Shown here piece by piece: positions 18,170 to 26,211 of a stretch of 64,000 nucleotides of DNA (positions are counted from its first letter, which is position 1; each line of letters opens with the position of its first letter). Origin of the DNA: an uncultured bacterium (GTDB lineage: Bacteria; Edwardsbacteria; AC1; EtOH8); NCBI GenBank assembly GCA_937863685.1, contig CALMGM010000005.1:845046-909045 (forward strand), given 5' to 3'. Below the pieces are notes generated by a model. The model ran no database searches and was not told where the DNA came from. It saw nothing but the letters and a program-made list of their open reading frames with translations. Made by a program: the position numbers and the translations under genes.

Positions 18170-20842
18170 TTGGCGAGTAAATTGATAATAGATATTAAGG
18201 ACATTACGGCCAAAGATCTACCAACGGTCGGCAACAAGGCGGCCAACCTGGCCCGGCTGATGTCTTCTGGGTTCAACGTCCCGGAAGGATTTTGCCTGAC
18301 CGCCGAGGCTTACCGGCAGGCGCTGGTTCCGGGACACAAAGAGCTGGAAGTTCTTATAAAGGGCATTGATTCCAGCCGTCAGGAAACAGTTCGGGACACT
18401 TCTTGTGCTATATCCAGATTGTTCGACACAATAGCCATCCCCGGGGAAATTGCCGGGGAGATCAAAAATAAGTACCTATCGTTTTTCAATGATAACGATC
18501 TGATGGCGGTGCGCTCATCGGCCACGGCCGAGGATCTGCCCGGGCTCTCCTTTGCCGGACAGTACGAGAGCTTTCTCGATATAAAGGGTGCGGATGAATT
18601 TTTAACAGCGATTAGAAAATGCTGGGCCTCGCTGTGGTCGGAGCGGGCCATCAGCTACCGGGAAAAGAACGGCGTAGGTCATAACGATATCGCCATGGCG
18701 GTGATGGTCCAGCGGATGGTGCCGGCAGAGGTTTCCGGAGTAATATTTACCGCCGATCCGGTCACCGGCGACCAGGCGTCCATTCATATCAACGCAGTCC
18801 GTGGTCTGGGGGAGAAGCTGGTATCGGGAAAGATCAATCCCGATCAATATAAGATCAACAAAGGTTCTTTGAAAATAGAAAAGTATCTGTCTGGCAAACA
18901 GCCACTGCTGTCGGACGATGGCATAAAAGAATTAACCGGCATTGCCCTGAAGATAGAAAAGCTGTGCGGCTGTTCCCAGGATATCGAATGGGCTTTTTAT
19001 AGGGATAGGTTCTATATCCTGCAATCGCGCAACATCACAGCGTCAAAGAACGGCCAGCCGCCGTTTCCGGTCATCTGGGGAAATAGCGCCACCCGGGAAA
19101 TCCTGAAAAACACGCCCGTTTACTGGTCCAACTGGAACACCCGGGAGAACATGCCCTATCCCTTAAAACCTTTGAGCTGGTCGTTTTTCAACGATTTTCT
19201 GGTGCCGGCCATAAATAAAGCCATCTGGGGGATGGAGCCAAACTCCCCGGCCCAAAAATACAGCCATATCATCGACCTGGTGAACGGGCGCACCTACTGG
19301 AACATGAACCTGCTGTACGGGCACCCGCTTTATCGCAGGATCCTGCGGCCCCTGCTGGGCCGGCTGGACCGCGAGGCCTCGGTCTTTTTCGAAAAGGCAT
19401 ACCATGACGGAGATCTGCAGCCGGCGGTATTGCCGATAAGCATTTGGCAGTGGATGGCAATGTCTTTTGCCGCGATCAAATGTTATATAGGGTTTCCCTG
19501 GTTCTGGAGCCTGAACAGGATCTACCGTCAATGCGATGAATACTGGGATCTGGCCAACCAATACGATGCCACCCCGTTGGAGGGAAAGTCAAACCTCGAG
19601 CTTTTGGAGGAGGCCAGGCTTTTTGGTTACCTGTCCGCCCGGTATGCCTTTCCACTGTTGTTCATAGCCGGCAAGTCGCTGGCGGCCTACGGGGTCATCA
19701 GGCGGCTGACCGGCGAATGGCCCGGCTTCAGATACGAGGACCTGATGGTAGGGATCACCGGGAACAAAACCACCGAGGCAGCCCTGGAGCTGTTCAAGCT
19801 TTCAAAGATGCCGCTTTCGGTAAGGGAAAAATTTGAACGATCGGATGTCTCCCGGTTTGAAGAGCTTGAAACAGAGCTGGCAAAATGTTCCGACGGGCCT
19901 GACTACCTGGCCAGGGTCAACAAATTTCTTGATGCTTACGGTCACCGGGGCATGAAGGACCTGGACATGGGCCATCCCAGCTGGGGCGAGGACCGCAGCT
20001 ATGTCTATCAAATGATCAAAAGCTACCTGCAGTTCGGACCTGATGATATAGATCCGGTAAGACAGTTCGAGCTGTCAGTGGCCAAGCGCCATCAGCTGAT
20101 AAAAACCGCCAAAGAACGTCTTTCCAAGAATATAATCGATAAAATATTTCCCGTAAGGTGCTGGCTGTTTCAAAAGATGACGGACATAATCCATGACTGC
20201 CTGCCCCTGCGGGAGAACGAAAAATTCTACGGGGTGCGCTGTTTTCCCGGCAGCCGACGGATAGTGCTGGAGATAGGCCGGCGTTATTGCCAAAAGGATT
20301 CGCTGGAGGACCGGCAGGATATCTTCTATCTGACGGTAGGTGAGATAAAGGATATCGAGAACAGCCGGTTTCCGGATATAGGGAATATAAAAGCATTTAT
20401 TCAAAAAAGAAAAAACGATTGGCAAAACCAGGTGGATTCCGATCCGCCGTTCATCACCCGCAGCGACGGGAGGGAGTGGCGGAACACCAACCAGAAGGCC
20501 CGGGAGGGGAATGTCCTGCGCGGGGTGGGGGCCTCTTCCGGCCGGGTCACCGGCCGGGCCCGGATCATCCGGGAGCCGGCGCAGGCCCATCTGTTCAACA
20601 AGGGCGAGATCCTGGTGGCGCCCTATACCGAGCCGGGCTGGGCTCCGCTGTTCCTGCTGGCCAAAGGGCTGGTGATGGAAGTGGGCGGGGCGCTGTGCCA
20701 CGGGGCCATTGTGGCCCGGGAGTACGGCATTCCGGCGGTGGTGGGGGTGAACGGGGCCACCGCCCGGATAAAGGACGGGGACGAGATCACGGTGGACGGG
20801 AACAGCGGGGAAGTGGTGATAAAAACCAAAAATAAAATATAA
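18170..20842 (+). CDS. PEP-synthase-like phosphotransferase, rifampicin phosphotransferase (Rph) type
   Basis: An 890-residue three-part protein starting at TTG 18170. N-terminal ATP-grasp domain (~1-315): VGNKAANLARL, VRSSATAEDLPGLSFAGQYES, GVIFTADPVTGD and EWAFYRDRFYILQSR. A long middle domain (~320-785) shows no PEP-binding signature that I recognise. C-terminal swivel domain ~785-890 has GGALCHGAIVARE with phospho-histidine His844. The HG after the active His and the overall order match Rph (about 870 residues; transfers a phosphate of ATP to rifampicin) more than PpsA, where the motif is TCHAA. True substrate unknown. Two bases separate it from the preceding GNAT gene. Confidence 0.75.
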   Translation: MASKLIIDIKDITAKDLPTVGNKAANLARLMSSGFNVPEGFCLTAEAYRQALVPGHKELEVLIKGIDSSRQETVRDTSCAISRLFDTIAIPGEIAGEIKNKYLSFFNDNDLMAVRSSATAEDLPGLSFAGQYESFLDIKGADEFLTAIRKCWASLWSERAISYREKNGVGHNDIAMAVMVQRMVPAEVSGVIFTADPVTGDQASIHINAVRGLGEKLVSGKINPDQYKINKGSLKIEKYLSGKQPLLSDDGIKELTGIALKIEKLCGCSQDIEWAFYRDRFYILQSRNITASKNGQPPFPVIWGNSATREILKNTPVYWSNWNTRENMPYPLKPLSWSFFNDFLVPAINKAIWGMEPNSPAQKYSHIIDLVNGRTYWNMNLLYGHPLYRRILRPLLGRLDREASVFFEKAYHDGDLQPAVLPISIWQWMAMSFAAIKCYIGFPWFWSLNRIYRQCDEYWDLANQYDATPLEGKSNLELLEEARLFGYLSARYAFPLLFIAGKSLAAYGVIRRLTGEWPGFRYEDLMVGITGNKTTEAALELFKLSKMPLSVREKFERSDVSRFEELETELAKCSDGPDYLARVNKFLDAYGHRGMKDLDMGHPSWGEDRSYVYQMIKSYLQFGPDDIDPVRQFELSVAKRHQLIKTAKERLSKNIIDKIFPVRCWLFQKMTDIIHDCLPLRENEKFYGVRCFPGSRRIVLEIGRRYCQKDSLEDRQDIFYLTVGEIKDIENSRFPDIGNIKAFIQKRKNDWQNQVDSDPPFITRSDGREWRNTNQKAREGNVLRGVGASSGRVTGRARIIREPAQAHLFNKGEILVAPYTEPGWAPLFLLAKGLVMEVGGALCHGAIVAREYGIPAVVGVNGATARIKDGDEITVDGNSGEVVIKTKNKI

Positions 20843-20859
20843 AATACAAAGGAAATATC

Positions 20860-21261
20860 ATGCTGAAAAAAATCCACGGACTCACCCTGCTGGGGAAAAA
20901 GGTCACCAGGCCCAGCGGCAAGCTGGAAGCCTTTCCCAACAAGTATCCCAAGCGGGACTACCAGGTGGTGCTGGAATCAGCCGAGTTCACCGCGGTCTGT
21001 CCCATCACCGGACAGCCGGACTTCGGGACCATCACCATCAACTATGTGCCGGATAAGCTGATCATCGAGTCCAAGTCATTAAAACTCTACCTGTGGTCGT
21101 ACCGCAACCAGGGCATCTTCCACGAGGAGGCGGTCAACAAGATACTGGACGATATCGTAAAGACCGCCAAGCCGCGCCGTTGCGAAGTGACGGGGTTCTT
21201 CAATGCCCGGGGGGGTATTGCTATTAACGTAAGCGCCAGCTATAATTGCGAGGATAAATAG
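20860..21261 (+). CDS. queF: NADPH-dependent 7-cyano-7-deazaguanine reductase
   Basis: A 133-residue short-type QueF that reduces preQ0 to preQ1 in queuosine biosynthesis. EFTAVCPITGQPDFG carries the catalytic Cys; ESKSLKLYLWSYRNQGIFHEE is the QueF signature with substrate-binding Glu; RGGIAINV ends the fold. AAGGA lies 8 bases before ATG. Separated from queD by 230 bases containing a palindromic repeat. Confidence 0.96.
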   Translation: MLKKIHGLTLLGKKVTRPSGKLEAFPNKYPKRDYQVVLESAEFTAVCPITGQPDFGTITINYVPDKLIIESKSLKLYLWSYRNQGIFHEEAVNKILDDIVKTAKPRRCEVTGFFNARGGIAINVSASYNCEDK

Positions 21262-21267
21262 AACCGC

Positions 21268-21316
21268 ACCACCCTTTCGTCCCCTCCTTGATCAAGGAGG
21301 GGGTTGAGGGGTGGTC
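21268..21316. repeat. Intergenic palindromic repeat, family B copy 2
   Basis: A perfect palindrome (21281-21302, centre CTTGATCAAG) identical to the one at 3083-3104, flanked here by ACCACCCT and AGGGGTGGTC which extend the dyad. The rest of the queF-queD gap (to 21491) contains no preQ1 riboswitch that I can recognise. Confidence 0.85.
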
Positions 21317-21491
21317 GATAATTACCAAAAGAAGCAATCAAAAATGGATCGCGTCATTTGTAAAGCCATACAGCCTTAACGCGATGACCAAATTATTGCG
21401 CAGATCCTTCAAAAGAAAACAAGTAAGTATATTCAGGATGACGCGCAAATAAAATTAGTACAGCATCATTTATCTTTGAAAAGGAGACAGC

Positions 21492-21863
21492 ATGTATTAC
21501 GTATCTGCCATCCAGCACTTTTCGGCGGCCCACAGCTTAAGGAACTACCAGGGCAAGTGCGAAAATCTGCACGGCCATAATTACAAGGTTGAGGTGGAGC
21601 TGAAGGGCCTGGAGTTGAGCAAAGCCGGCATGGTGGTGGACTTCACCGACCTGCGAGCGGCCCTGGAAAAGGTCCTTTTCCGGATGGACCACAAACACCT
21701 CAACGAGATCAAGCCGTTCGACAAGATCAATCCCACCGCCGAGAACATCGCCAAGCTTGTTTACGAGGAGATGCTGCTTAAATTCAGCGCCAAGAAGATC
21801 AAGGTCAGCCAGGTGGTGGTGTGGGAAAGCGAAGGGTGCAAGGCCACCTATGGCCCGAAATAA
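21492..21863 (+). CDS. queD: 6-carboxy-5,6,7,8-tetrahydropterin synthase
   Basis: A 123-residue PTPS-family enzyme converting 7,8-dihydroneopterin triphosphate to CPH4, an early queuosine step. HFSAAHSLRNY and GKCENLHGHNYKVEV give the zinc histidines and the catalytic Cys; DHKHLNE and VWES follow as expected. AAAGGAGA precedes the ATG. The end overlaps queC by 14 bases, so translation is coupled. Confidence 0.96.
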   Translation: MYYVSAIQHFSAAHSLRNYQGKCENLHGHNYKVEVELKGLELSKAGMVVDFTDLRAALEKVLFRMDHKHLNEIKPFDKINPTAENIAKLVYEEMLLKFSAKKIKVSQVVVWESEGCKATYGPK

Positions 21864-22527
21864 GAAAGCCGTTATCCTGCTGTCCGGCGGGCTGGACTCA
21901 GCCACAGTTTTATTCTGGGCAATAAGGAAAGGCTATCATCCGCAGGCCCTGATATTCGACTACGGCCAGCGGCATAGCCGCGAAGTGGCTTCGGCCAAGG
22001 CGCTGTGTAAAAAGGCCGGGGTGCTTTATCAGGTTATCTCCATAAAACTACCCTGGCAGGGCAGCAGCCTGCTGGATAAAAAGGCCGCCCTGCCCAAGGC
22101 CAAAAACGTCAAGGCGGTCGGAGCCGAGATCCCCTCCACTTATGTGCCGGGACGCAACACCCTGTTCCTCAGTTATGGGCTGTCCTTTGCCGAGGCCACC
22201 GGGGCCGGAGCGGTGATGATCGGAGCTAATGCTCTGGATTACTCCGGCTATCCCGACTGCCGGCCGGATTTTATTTCGGCCATGTCAAAGGTCTTCAAAC
22301 TGGGCACCAAGGCCGGAAGACAGGGTCGGCCTATAAAGATAGTAGCGCCGCTTCTTAAAATGACCAAATCCCAAATAATTAAATTGGGAACCAAGTTGAG
22401 CGTTCCCTATCAATTGACCTGGTCCTGCTACCGCGGCGGGGGAAAGCCCTGCGGCACCTGCGATTCCTGCCTTTTGAGGAACAAGGGGTTCAAGGTAGCC
22501 AAGGTTAAAGATCCGGCGGTAAATTAA
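21850..22527 (+). CDS. queC: 7-cyano-7-deazaguanine synthase
   Basis: A 225-residue ATP-dependent enzyme that converts CDG to preQ0. Start at ATG 21850, inside queD, gives MARNKKAVILLSGGLDSATVL with the SGGLDS pyrophosphatase loop; an earlier in-frame ATG would lie within queD coding sequence. IPSTYVPGRNTLFLS and GYPDCRP are conserved. C-terminal zinc ligands: CYRGGGKPCGTCDSC. Confidence 0.96.
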   Translation: MARNKKAVILLSGGLDSATVLFWAIRKGYHPQALIFDYGQRHSREVASAKALCKKAGVLYQVISIKLPWQGSSLLDKKAALPKAKNVKAVGAEIPSTYVPGRNTLFLSYGLSFAEATGAGAVMIGANALDYSGYPDCRPDFISAMSKVFKLGTKAGRQGRPIKIVAPLLKMTKSQIIKLGTKLSVPYQLTWSCYRGGGKPCGTCDSCLLRNKGFKVAKVKDPAVN

Positions 22528-22556
22528 CCGCAGAGACGCAAAGAACGCAAAGATAT
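22528..22556. repeat. Half-element of CGCAGAGACGCAAAG-type intergenic repeat
   Basis: The 32-base gap after queC is almost entirely CCGCAGAGACGCAAAGAACG plus CAAAGAT, related in composition to the CACAAAG/CTTGGTGGT elements at 37631 and 42782. Only one arm is visible here. Confidence 0.45.
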
Positions 22557-22559
22557 TCA

Positions 22560-23096
22560 ATGAATATAAATGTTGAAATAACCTTGTATCCCCTCACAAA
22601 GGATGATCTCATTCCATCAGAAAGAAAAAAACTGATCGAGTTTCTTATGTATTGTTATAACGAACCTCTGGAAACTTTTGATTTAACCCACCCTGAATCG
22701 AATCATATCATACTCGCCAAGACAGGTGATCGGATTATAGGAATCTCCTGTTCCTACGTAAGAAACATGTCCATTAACTCCGTCTATTTTATAGCAGCCC
22801 AAGTTGGTGCTGTTGCCGTTCATCCTGATTTTCGCGGCAGCCATTTAGTTACGAAAATGATCGGATTGTTGCATGCTCTTTTTAAGAAAGAAGGCGTCAA
22901 TGCTTCTTTCTTGTTCGCATACGAACCCAAATATTATATTTCAAGCGGGTATAAAATGCTTAACAATCCAATGCGCTTCTATGACAGGAAATCAAACACC
23001 TGGAAACAGTTTGTTTGGCATAATTCAATGTATCGTGAGTTTGGCAACTTTGAACTTCCTTCTGGCTTAATCGAATTCAAGGGAGAAGTCTTTTAA
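22560..23096 (+). CDS. GNAT-fold acetyltransferase-like protein
   Basis: A 178-residue protein. The central VGAVAVHPDFRGSHLVTKMI is a GNAT acetyl-CoA loop (R-G-S in place of R-G-x-G-x-G), followed by a helix (LLHALFKKEG) and FLFAYEPKYYISSGYK, the typical last strand of the fold. The N-terminal ~50 residues are unremarkable. It is AT-richer than the flanking que genes by eye, and it splits queC from queE, so it may be a later insertion. Substrate unknown. Confidence 0.65.
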   Translation: MNINVEITLYPLTKDDLIPSERKKLIEFLMYCYNEPLETFDLTHPESNHIILAKTGDRIIGISCSYVRNMSINSVYFIAAQVGAVAVHPDFRGSHLVTKMIGLLHALFKKEGVNASFLFAYEPKYYISSGYKMLNNPMRFYDRKSNTWKQFVWHNSMYREFGNFELPSGLIEFKGEVF

Positions 23097-23142
23097 ATCT
23101 TATTTTCATTTTAGAAATTCGACAATTATCAATCAAATAAAA

Positions 23143-23781
23143 ATGCGGTATATTTTAATATTTTTTATAACAGCTATTCTTCAGATAACAGCCCTTGCTC
23201 AGGACCCAATCCTCCTGCGGCTACAGGAGAAGATGGACCGGCAGGAGAAAGAGCAGAAAGAACTGGTCTACGGTTTCAATACCATCACTTATGTCCATAA
23301 GCTGGACAAGCAGGGTGGAATAGAGAAGACCGACACCACCAGGACCTGGCAGAAGTTCAAGGGCGATTCCCTGCAGGAATACACCCTGCTGTATTCATCC
23401 GATAAAAAAGAGGAGAAGAAAGAGGGTAAAAAGGGGAACAGAGAAAGTTCGCAGCTGCCCAAGTTGACCGATCCTGCCTATGATTTCCTGGTGGATTCGG
23501 AATCAGGCACGATCTCCTTCAGCCCCAAAAAGGCCAAGAAGGGCGACCTGTCCGGCGAATTGCTGTACGATCCGCAGAGCCTAGAGCTTAAGCGAATAAA
23601 GGCCACCATGCCCAAGCTCAAATGGCCGGTCAACGAATTTGAAATGGAGCTGAAGTTCATGCAGATAGAGGGGTTTCTTTTTCCGACGGAATTCCGGATG
23701 CAGGCCGGCTGGAATGCGCTGATAAGCAAAGGGAGGATCAGGGTGGAGAGCCAAAATTCTGATTTTAAGATATACAGGTGA
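23143..23781 (+). CDS. Exported protein of unknown function upstream of queE
   Basis: A 212-residue protein with a signal peptide (ILIFFITAILQITALAQ) and then a charged helical segment rich in Lys, Glu and Gln. The centre has a KKEEKKEGKKGN linker. The C-terminal half (GTISFSPKK, LLYDPQSLELKRIKATMPKL, FLFPTEFRMQAG) resembles LolA/LppX-type lipoprotein-carrier folds in rhythm, but I cannot assign it with confidence. Its stop overlaps the queE GTG start by 4 bases, so the two are translationally coupled despite no obvious shared pathway. Confidence 0.6.
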   Translation: MRYILIFFITAILQITALAQDPILLRLQEKMDRQEKEQKELVYGFNTITYVHKLDKQGGIEKTDTTRTWQKFKGDSLQEYTLLYSSDKKEEKKEGKKGNRESSQLPKLTDPAYDFLVDSESGTISFSPKKAKKGDLSGELLYDPQSLELKRIKATMPKLKWPVNEFEMELKFMQIEGFLFPTEFRMQAGWNALISKGRIRVESQNSDFKIYR

Positions 23782-24458
23782 GAGTGAAGGCCAAGGTAAC
23801 GGAAATATTCCATTCCCTGCAGGGCGAAGGCATCTATCTGGGCGATCCCACCACCTTTGTGCGCTTGGCCGGCTGCAATCTGGATTGTTCTTATTGTGAC
23901 ACCCCGCAGGCCAAGGACGACGGCAAAGCAACCGAGATGAATGTCTCGGAGGTCTTGGCTAAAATAAATGCCGTCACCCAGCCGGGTCAGTTCGTCTCCT
24001 TCACCGGCGGGGAGCCCCTGTTGCAGGGGGATTTCATTTCCGCCATCGCTCCGGCCCTAAAAGAACAAAAGTATCGGACCTATCTGGAGACCAACGGCAC
24101 CCTGCCGCAGGAATTAGCATCCCTTCTACCCGGGATCGATGTGATCTCCATGGACATCAAACCGCCCTCGGCTTGCGGCAAAGATGTCTGGGATGTGCAG
24201 AAAGCGTTTTTGGAGATCGCCAAGACCAAGGTGTTCGTCAAAATGGTGATATGCGACAATACTGTTCCAGCGGAAGTTGAACGGGCCGCCAAGATGATAG
24301 CCGATGTTGATAAAAAGATCATCCTGGTCCTTCAGCCGGCCGAGGGCAAGTCCGCCCCGGACATGCAAATGGTGCGCAGATACCAGGGTCTGGCCGGCCA
24401 GTTTTTAACCCATGTCAGCATAATAAGGCAGATGCACAAGATCTGGCAGTTAAGATAA
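23778..24458 (+). CDS. queE: 7-carboxy-7-deazaguanine synthase
   Basis: A 226-residue radical SAM enzyme that contracts CPH4 to CDG in preQ0 synthesis. Start GTG 23778 overlaps the upstream stop (GTGA). EIFHSLQGEGIYLGDPTTFVRLAGCNLDCSYCDT has the CxxxCxxC cluster ligands (written here in parts: SLQGEG, then CNLDCSYC), FTGGEPLLQ is the SAM-binding GGE motif, and LETNGT and SMDIKPPS complete the family pattern. Together with queF, queD and queC all dedicated preQ1 steps after GTP cyclohydrolase are present in this window. Confidence 0.95.
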   Translation: MRVKAKVTEIFHSLQGEGIYLGDPTTFVRLAGCNLDCSYCDTPQAKDDGKATEMNVSEVLAKINAVTQPGQFVSFTGGEPLLQGDFISAIAPALKEQKYRTYLETNGTLPQELASLLPGIDVISMDIKPPSACGKDVWDVQKAFLEIAKTKVFVKMVICDNTVPAEVERAAKMIADVDKKIILVLQPAEGKSAPDMQMVRRYQGLAGQFLTHVSIIRQMHKIWQLR

Positions 24459-24501
24459 CAAAAGACGAATTTTCACACCTAACGGAACACTTAAAAAGGG
24501 C

Positions 24502-24537
24502 TTGACTTTTTTCCTTCTTTGTGAAATAATTCACAAA
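24502..24537 (+). promoter_or_regulatory. Promoter with overlapping Rex operator for the hydrogenase operon
   Basis: TTGACT (24502-24507), 17-base spacer, AATAAT (24525-24530) form a good sigma-70-like promoter. A perfect dyad TTTGTGAA-ATAA-TTCACAAA spans 24518-24537 and contains the consensus Rex site TTGTGAAnnnnTTCACAA. The operator covers the -10 box, so binding of Rex at low NADH/NAD+ would block transcription of the genes starting at 24636. No rex gene is in the window. Confidence 0.85.
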
Positions 24538-24554
24538 TTATGGCCTTATGTTAA

Positions 24555-24584
24555 AGGGCCCTTTTGTCATTGGCCCTCTTTTTG
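24555..24584 (+). terminator. Leader hairpin, possible attenuator ahead of the hydrogenase operon
   Basis: AGGGCC (24555-24560), an 11-base loop and GGCCCT (24572-24577) are followed by CTTTTTG. It lies between the promoter and the first ATG. AAAGGGCCCTTT at its left arm is itself self-complementary, so two folds compete. Short stem and interrupted T-run make efficiency uncertain. Confidence 0.45.
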
Positions 24585-24635
24585 TTAAGCCCATTGAGCA
24601 TAATGTAAAAAACAATATAAACCGGATCATATCAT

Positions 24636-25739
24636 ATGTCGCAAAACAAGAACTATTCACTTGCCAAATCCAAGGTGCCGGAACTGCTGGCCCGCCTGAT
24701 AAAAAAAGGCGATGAGGTCTGGGGGCCGATGGCCGGCGAGAACGGAGACACTTTTCTGGGCCAGTTGCCGTCCGAGAAGGATCTGGCCGGGGATTACGTC
24801 AACGGCTATCTGGGAGCCAAACGGTTCGTATTTCCCCAGCTCGAGGAGATGTTCAGCTACAAAAAGAACAAATCCGGACTGGAGTTGACCGAGCCGGAAG
24901 CCATGCCGCGGGCGGTGATCTGGGGCATCCGGTCCTGCGATATGTCGGCGGTCAACTATTTCGACAGCTTCTTCGGCCAGGGCGCAAAATCCGGCCCGGA
25001 GTGGAAATCTGGAGACCCTTTGCCGGACCCGCTGTACCAGGCCCGGCGGAATAGGGCGGTGTTCATCACCATCGGCTGCAATGTGGCCGGTCCCAAGTGC
25101 TTCTGTGTCTGCACCGACAGCGGCCCGTTCCTGGCCAATGGTTTTGACATCCAATTGACCGACCTGGGCGACCGCTACTTTGCCGAGGTGGGCAGCCCCA
25201 AGGGCGAGGAATTCATCAAAGAGTTCAAGGAATTTTTCACCGCACCCCAGAATGACGACCAGCATGCCCGCCGCACCCTGGAGAACGAGGCCGAAAAGAC
25301 CTTTCAGCAGCCCATCAGCTTCTTTGCCAAGGCCATGCGCCGGATGGACCAGGGGCATCTCAAGCCGGAGTTCTGGCAGAAGGTGGCCGATTATTGCATC
25401 GGCTGCGGGGGCTGCATCTATGTTTGTCCCATGTGCTCCTGCTTTGATGTGGACGATAAGGCCCTGGACGAGAACCAAGGGATGCGCTACCGCAGCTGGG
25501 ACACCTGCGACTTCGCCGGATTCACCCGCGAGGTGTCGGGCCATAATCCCAGAGCCACCCGGGCAGACCGGAGAAAACGCTGGTTCTATCACAAGGTTTC
25601 TATGGATTATTTGGAGAAGAACCCGGTGATCGGCTGCGTGGGCTGTGGGCGCTGCGTGATCGCCTGCCCCGGCGGAATAGACATGCCGACGGTGATCCGC
25701 TGGATGAGAAAGACGGACATAGAAAACCCTAAACCCTAA
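24636..25739 (+). CDS. hydB: Hydrogenase beta subunit HydB-like, two [4Fe-4S] clusters
   Basis: A 367-residue iron-sulfur protein, the same length as HydB/HyhB of archaeal sulfhydrogenases (group 3b) and related to AsrA of anaerobic sulfite reductase. The N-terminal part holds IRSCDMSAVNYFD and a CxxxxPKCFCVC segment. Cluster motifs: CIGCGGCIYVCPMCSC from residue 254 and CVGCGRCVIACPGG from residue 334. It would relay electrons between the flavin subunit and the hydrogenase. First gene after the Rex-controlled promoter; no strong ribosome site is visible. Confidence 0.88.
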   Translation: MSQNKNYSLAKSKVPELLARLIKKGDEVWGPMAGENGDTFLGQLPSEKDLAGDYVNGYLGAKRFVFPQLEEMFSYKKNKSGLELTEPEAMPRAVIWGIRSCDMSAVNYFDSFFGQGAKSGPEWKSGDPLPDPLYQARRNRAVFITIGCNVAGPKCFCVCTDSGPFLANGFDIQLTDLGDRYFAEVGSPKGEEFIKEFKEFFTAPQNDDQHARRTLENEAEKTFQQPISFFAKAMRRMDQGHLKPEFWQKVADYCIGCGGCIYVCPMCSCFDVDDKALDENQGMRYRSWDTCDFAGFTREVSGHNPRATRADRRKRWFYHKVSMDYLEKNPVIGCVGCGRCVIACPGGIDMPTVIRWMRKTDIENPKP

Positions 25740-25756
25740 ATACGAAATCCTGAACA

Positions 25757-26140
25757 ATGTCCGAAAGCCAAAATATAAATACAAAAACAGAAAAATCCAG
25801 GCAGTATGATCTTGAAGAACGAACATTAAAATTCGCTAGGGCTGTTATCGCTTTTGTAAGGAAACTGCCAAAGGATGTGGTCAATAACGAAATAATCAAA
25901 CAATTGGTGCGCTCCAGCGGATCTGTCGGAGCCAATTACATAGAGGCCAATGAAGCCTTGAGCCGCAAAGATTTTCTAATGCACATCAAGATATCCCGCA
26001 AGGAAGCCAAAGAATCAAGATACTGGCTTAATCTAATTGAAACAGATGACGAGAAGATGGAAAAGGAAAGATTGGATTTCTGCGATGAGGCCGGACAGTT
26101 GATGAAGATCTTTGGTTCGATAGTTGAGAAAACCCAATGA
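25757..26140 (+). CDS. Four-helix-bundle protein, S23/intervening-sequence type (copy 1)
   Basis: A 127-residue mostly helical protein. LKFARAVIAFVRKLPKD, QLVRSSGSVGANYIEANEALSRKDF and ISRKEAKESRYWL are hallmarks of the four-helix-bundle family first seen in 23S rRNA intervening sequences and abundant in environmental genomes. Function unknown. It interrupts the hydB-hydG pair and is bordered by AT-rich spacers made of TTTAGAA/TTGGAA units. Two relatives occur at 33622 and 36742. Confidence 0.85.
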   Translation: MSESQNINTKTEKSRQYDLEERTLKFARAVIAFVRKLPKDVVNNEIIKQLVRSSGSVGANYIEANEALSRKDFLMHIKISRKEAKESRYWLNLIETDDEKMEKERLDFCDEAGQLMKIFGSIVEKTQ

Positions 26141-26146
26141 TTATAA

Positions 26147-26205
26147 TTGGAAATTTGTGTTTTGGAATTGTTTAGAATTTAGAAATTGGAATTTAGAGCT
26201 TAAGA
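26147..26205. repeat. AT-rich spacer of degenerate TTTAGAA/TTGGAAT units
   Basis: The gap between the S23 copy 1 and hydG is composed of short near-repeats (TTGGAAATTTGTG, TTTGGAATTG, TTTAGAATTTAG, AAATTGGAATTTAGAG). A similar spacer (ATTTACAATTTGGCATTTAAGATTTAG) precedes the third S23 copy at about 36687-36725. Confidence 0.5.
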
Positions 26206-26211
26206 AGAATT

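Noticed and set aside
21262..21491. preQ1 riboswitch between queF and queD
   Set aside because: I could not find the preQ1-I pseudoknot pattern or its A-rich tail; the gap holds a palindromic repeat and unstructured sequence. A covariance-model scan would settle it.
24657..25826. Long open frame on the minus strand opposite hydB (389 codons)
   Set aside because: It mirrors the codon bias of hydB, has low-complexity His/Ala/Gly composition and no start context. The similar long frames opposite hyfE (37817-38971) and hyfG (34138-35247) are rejected for the same reason.
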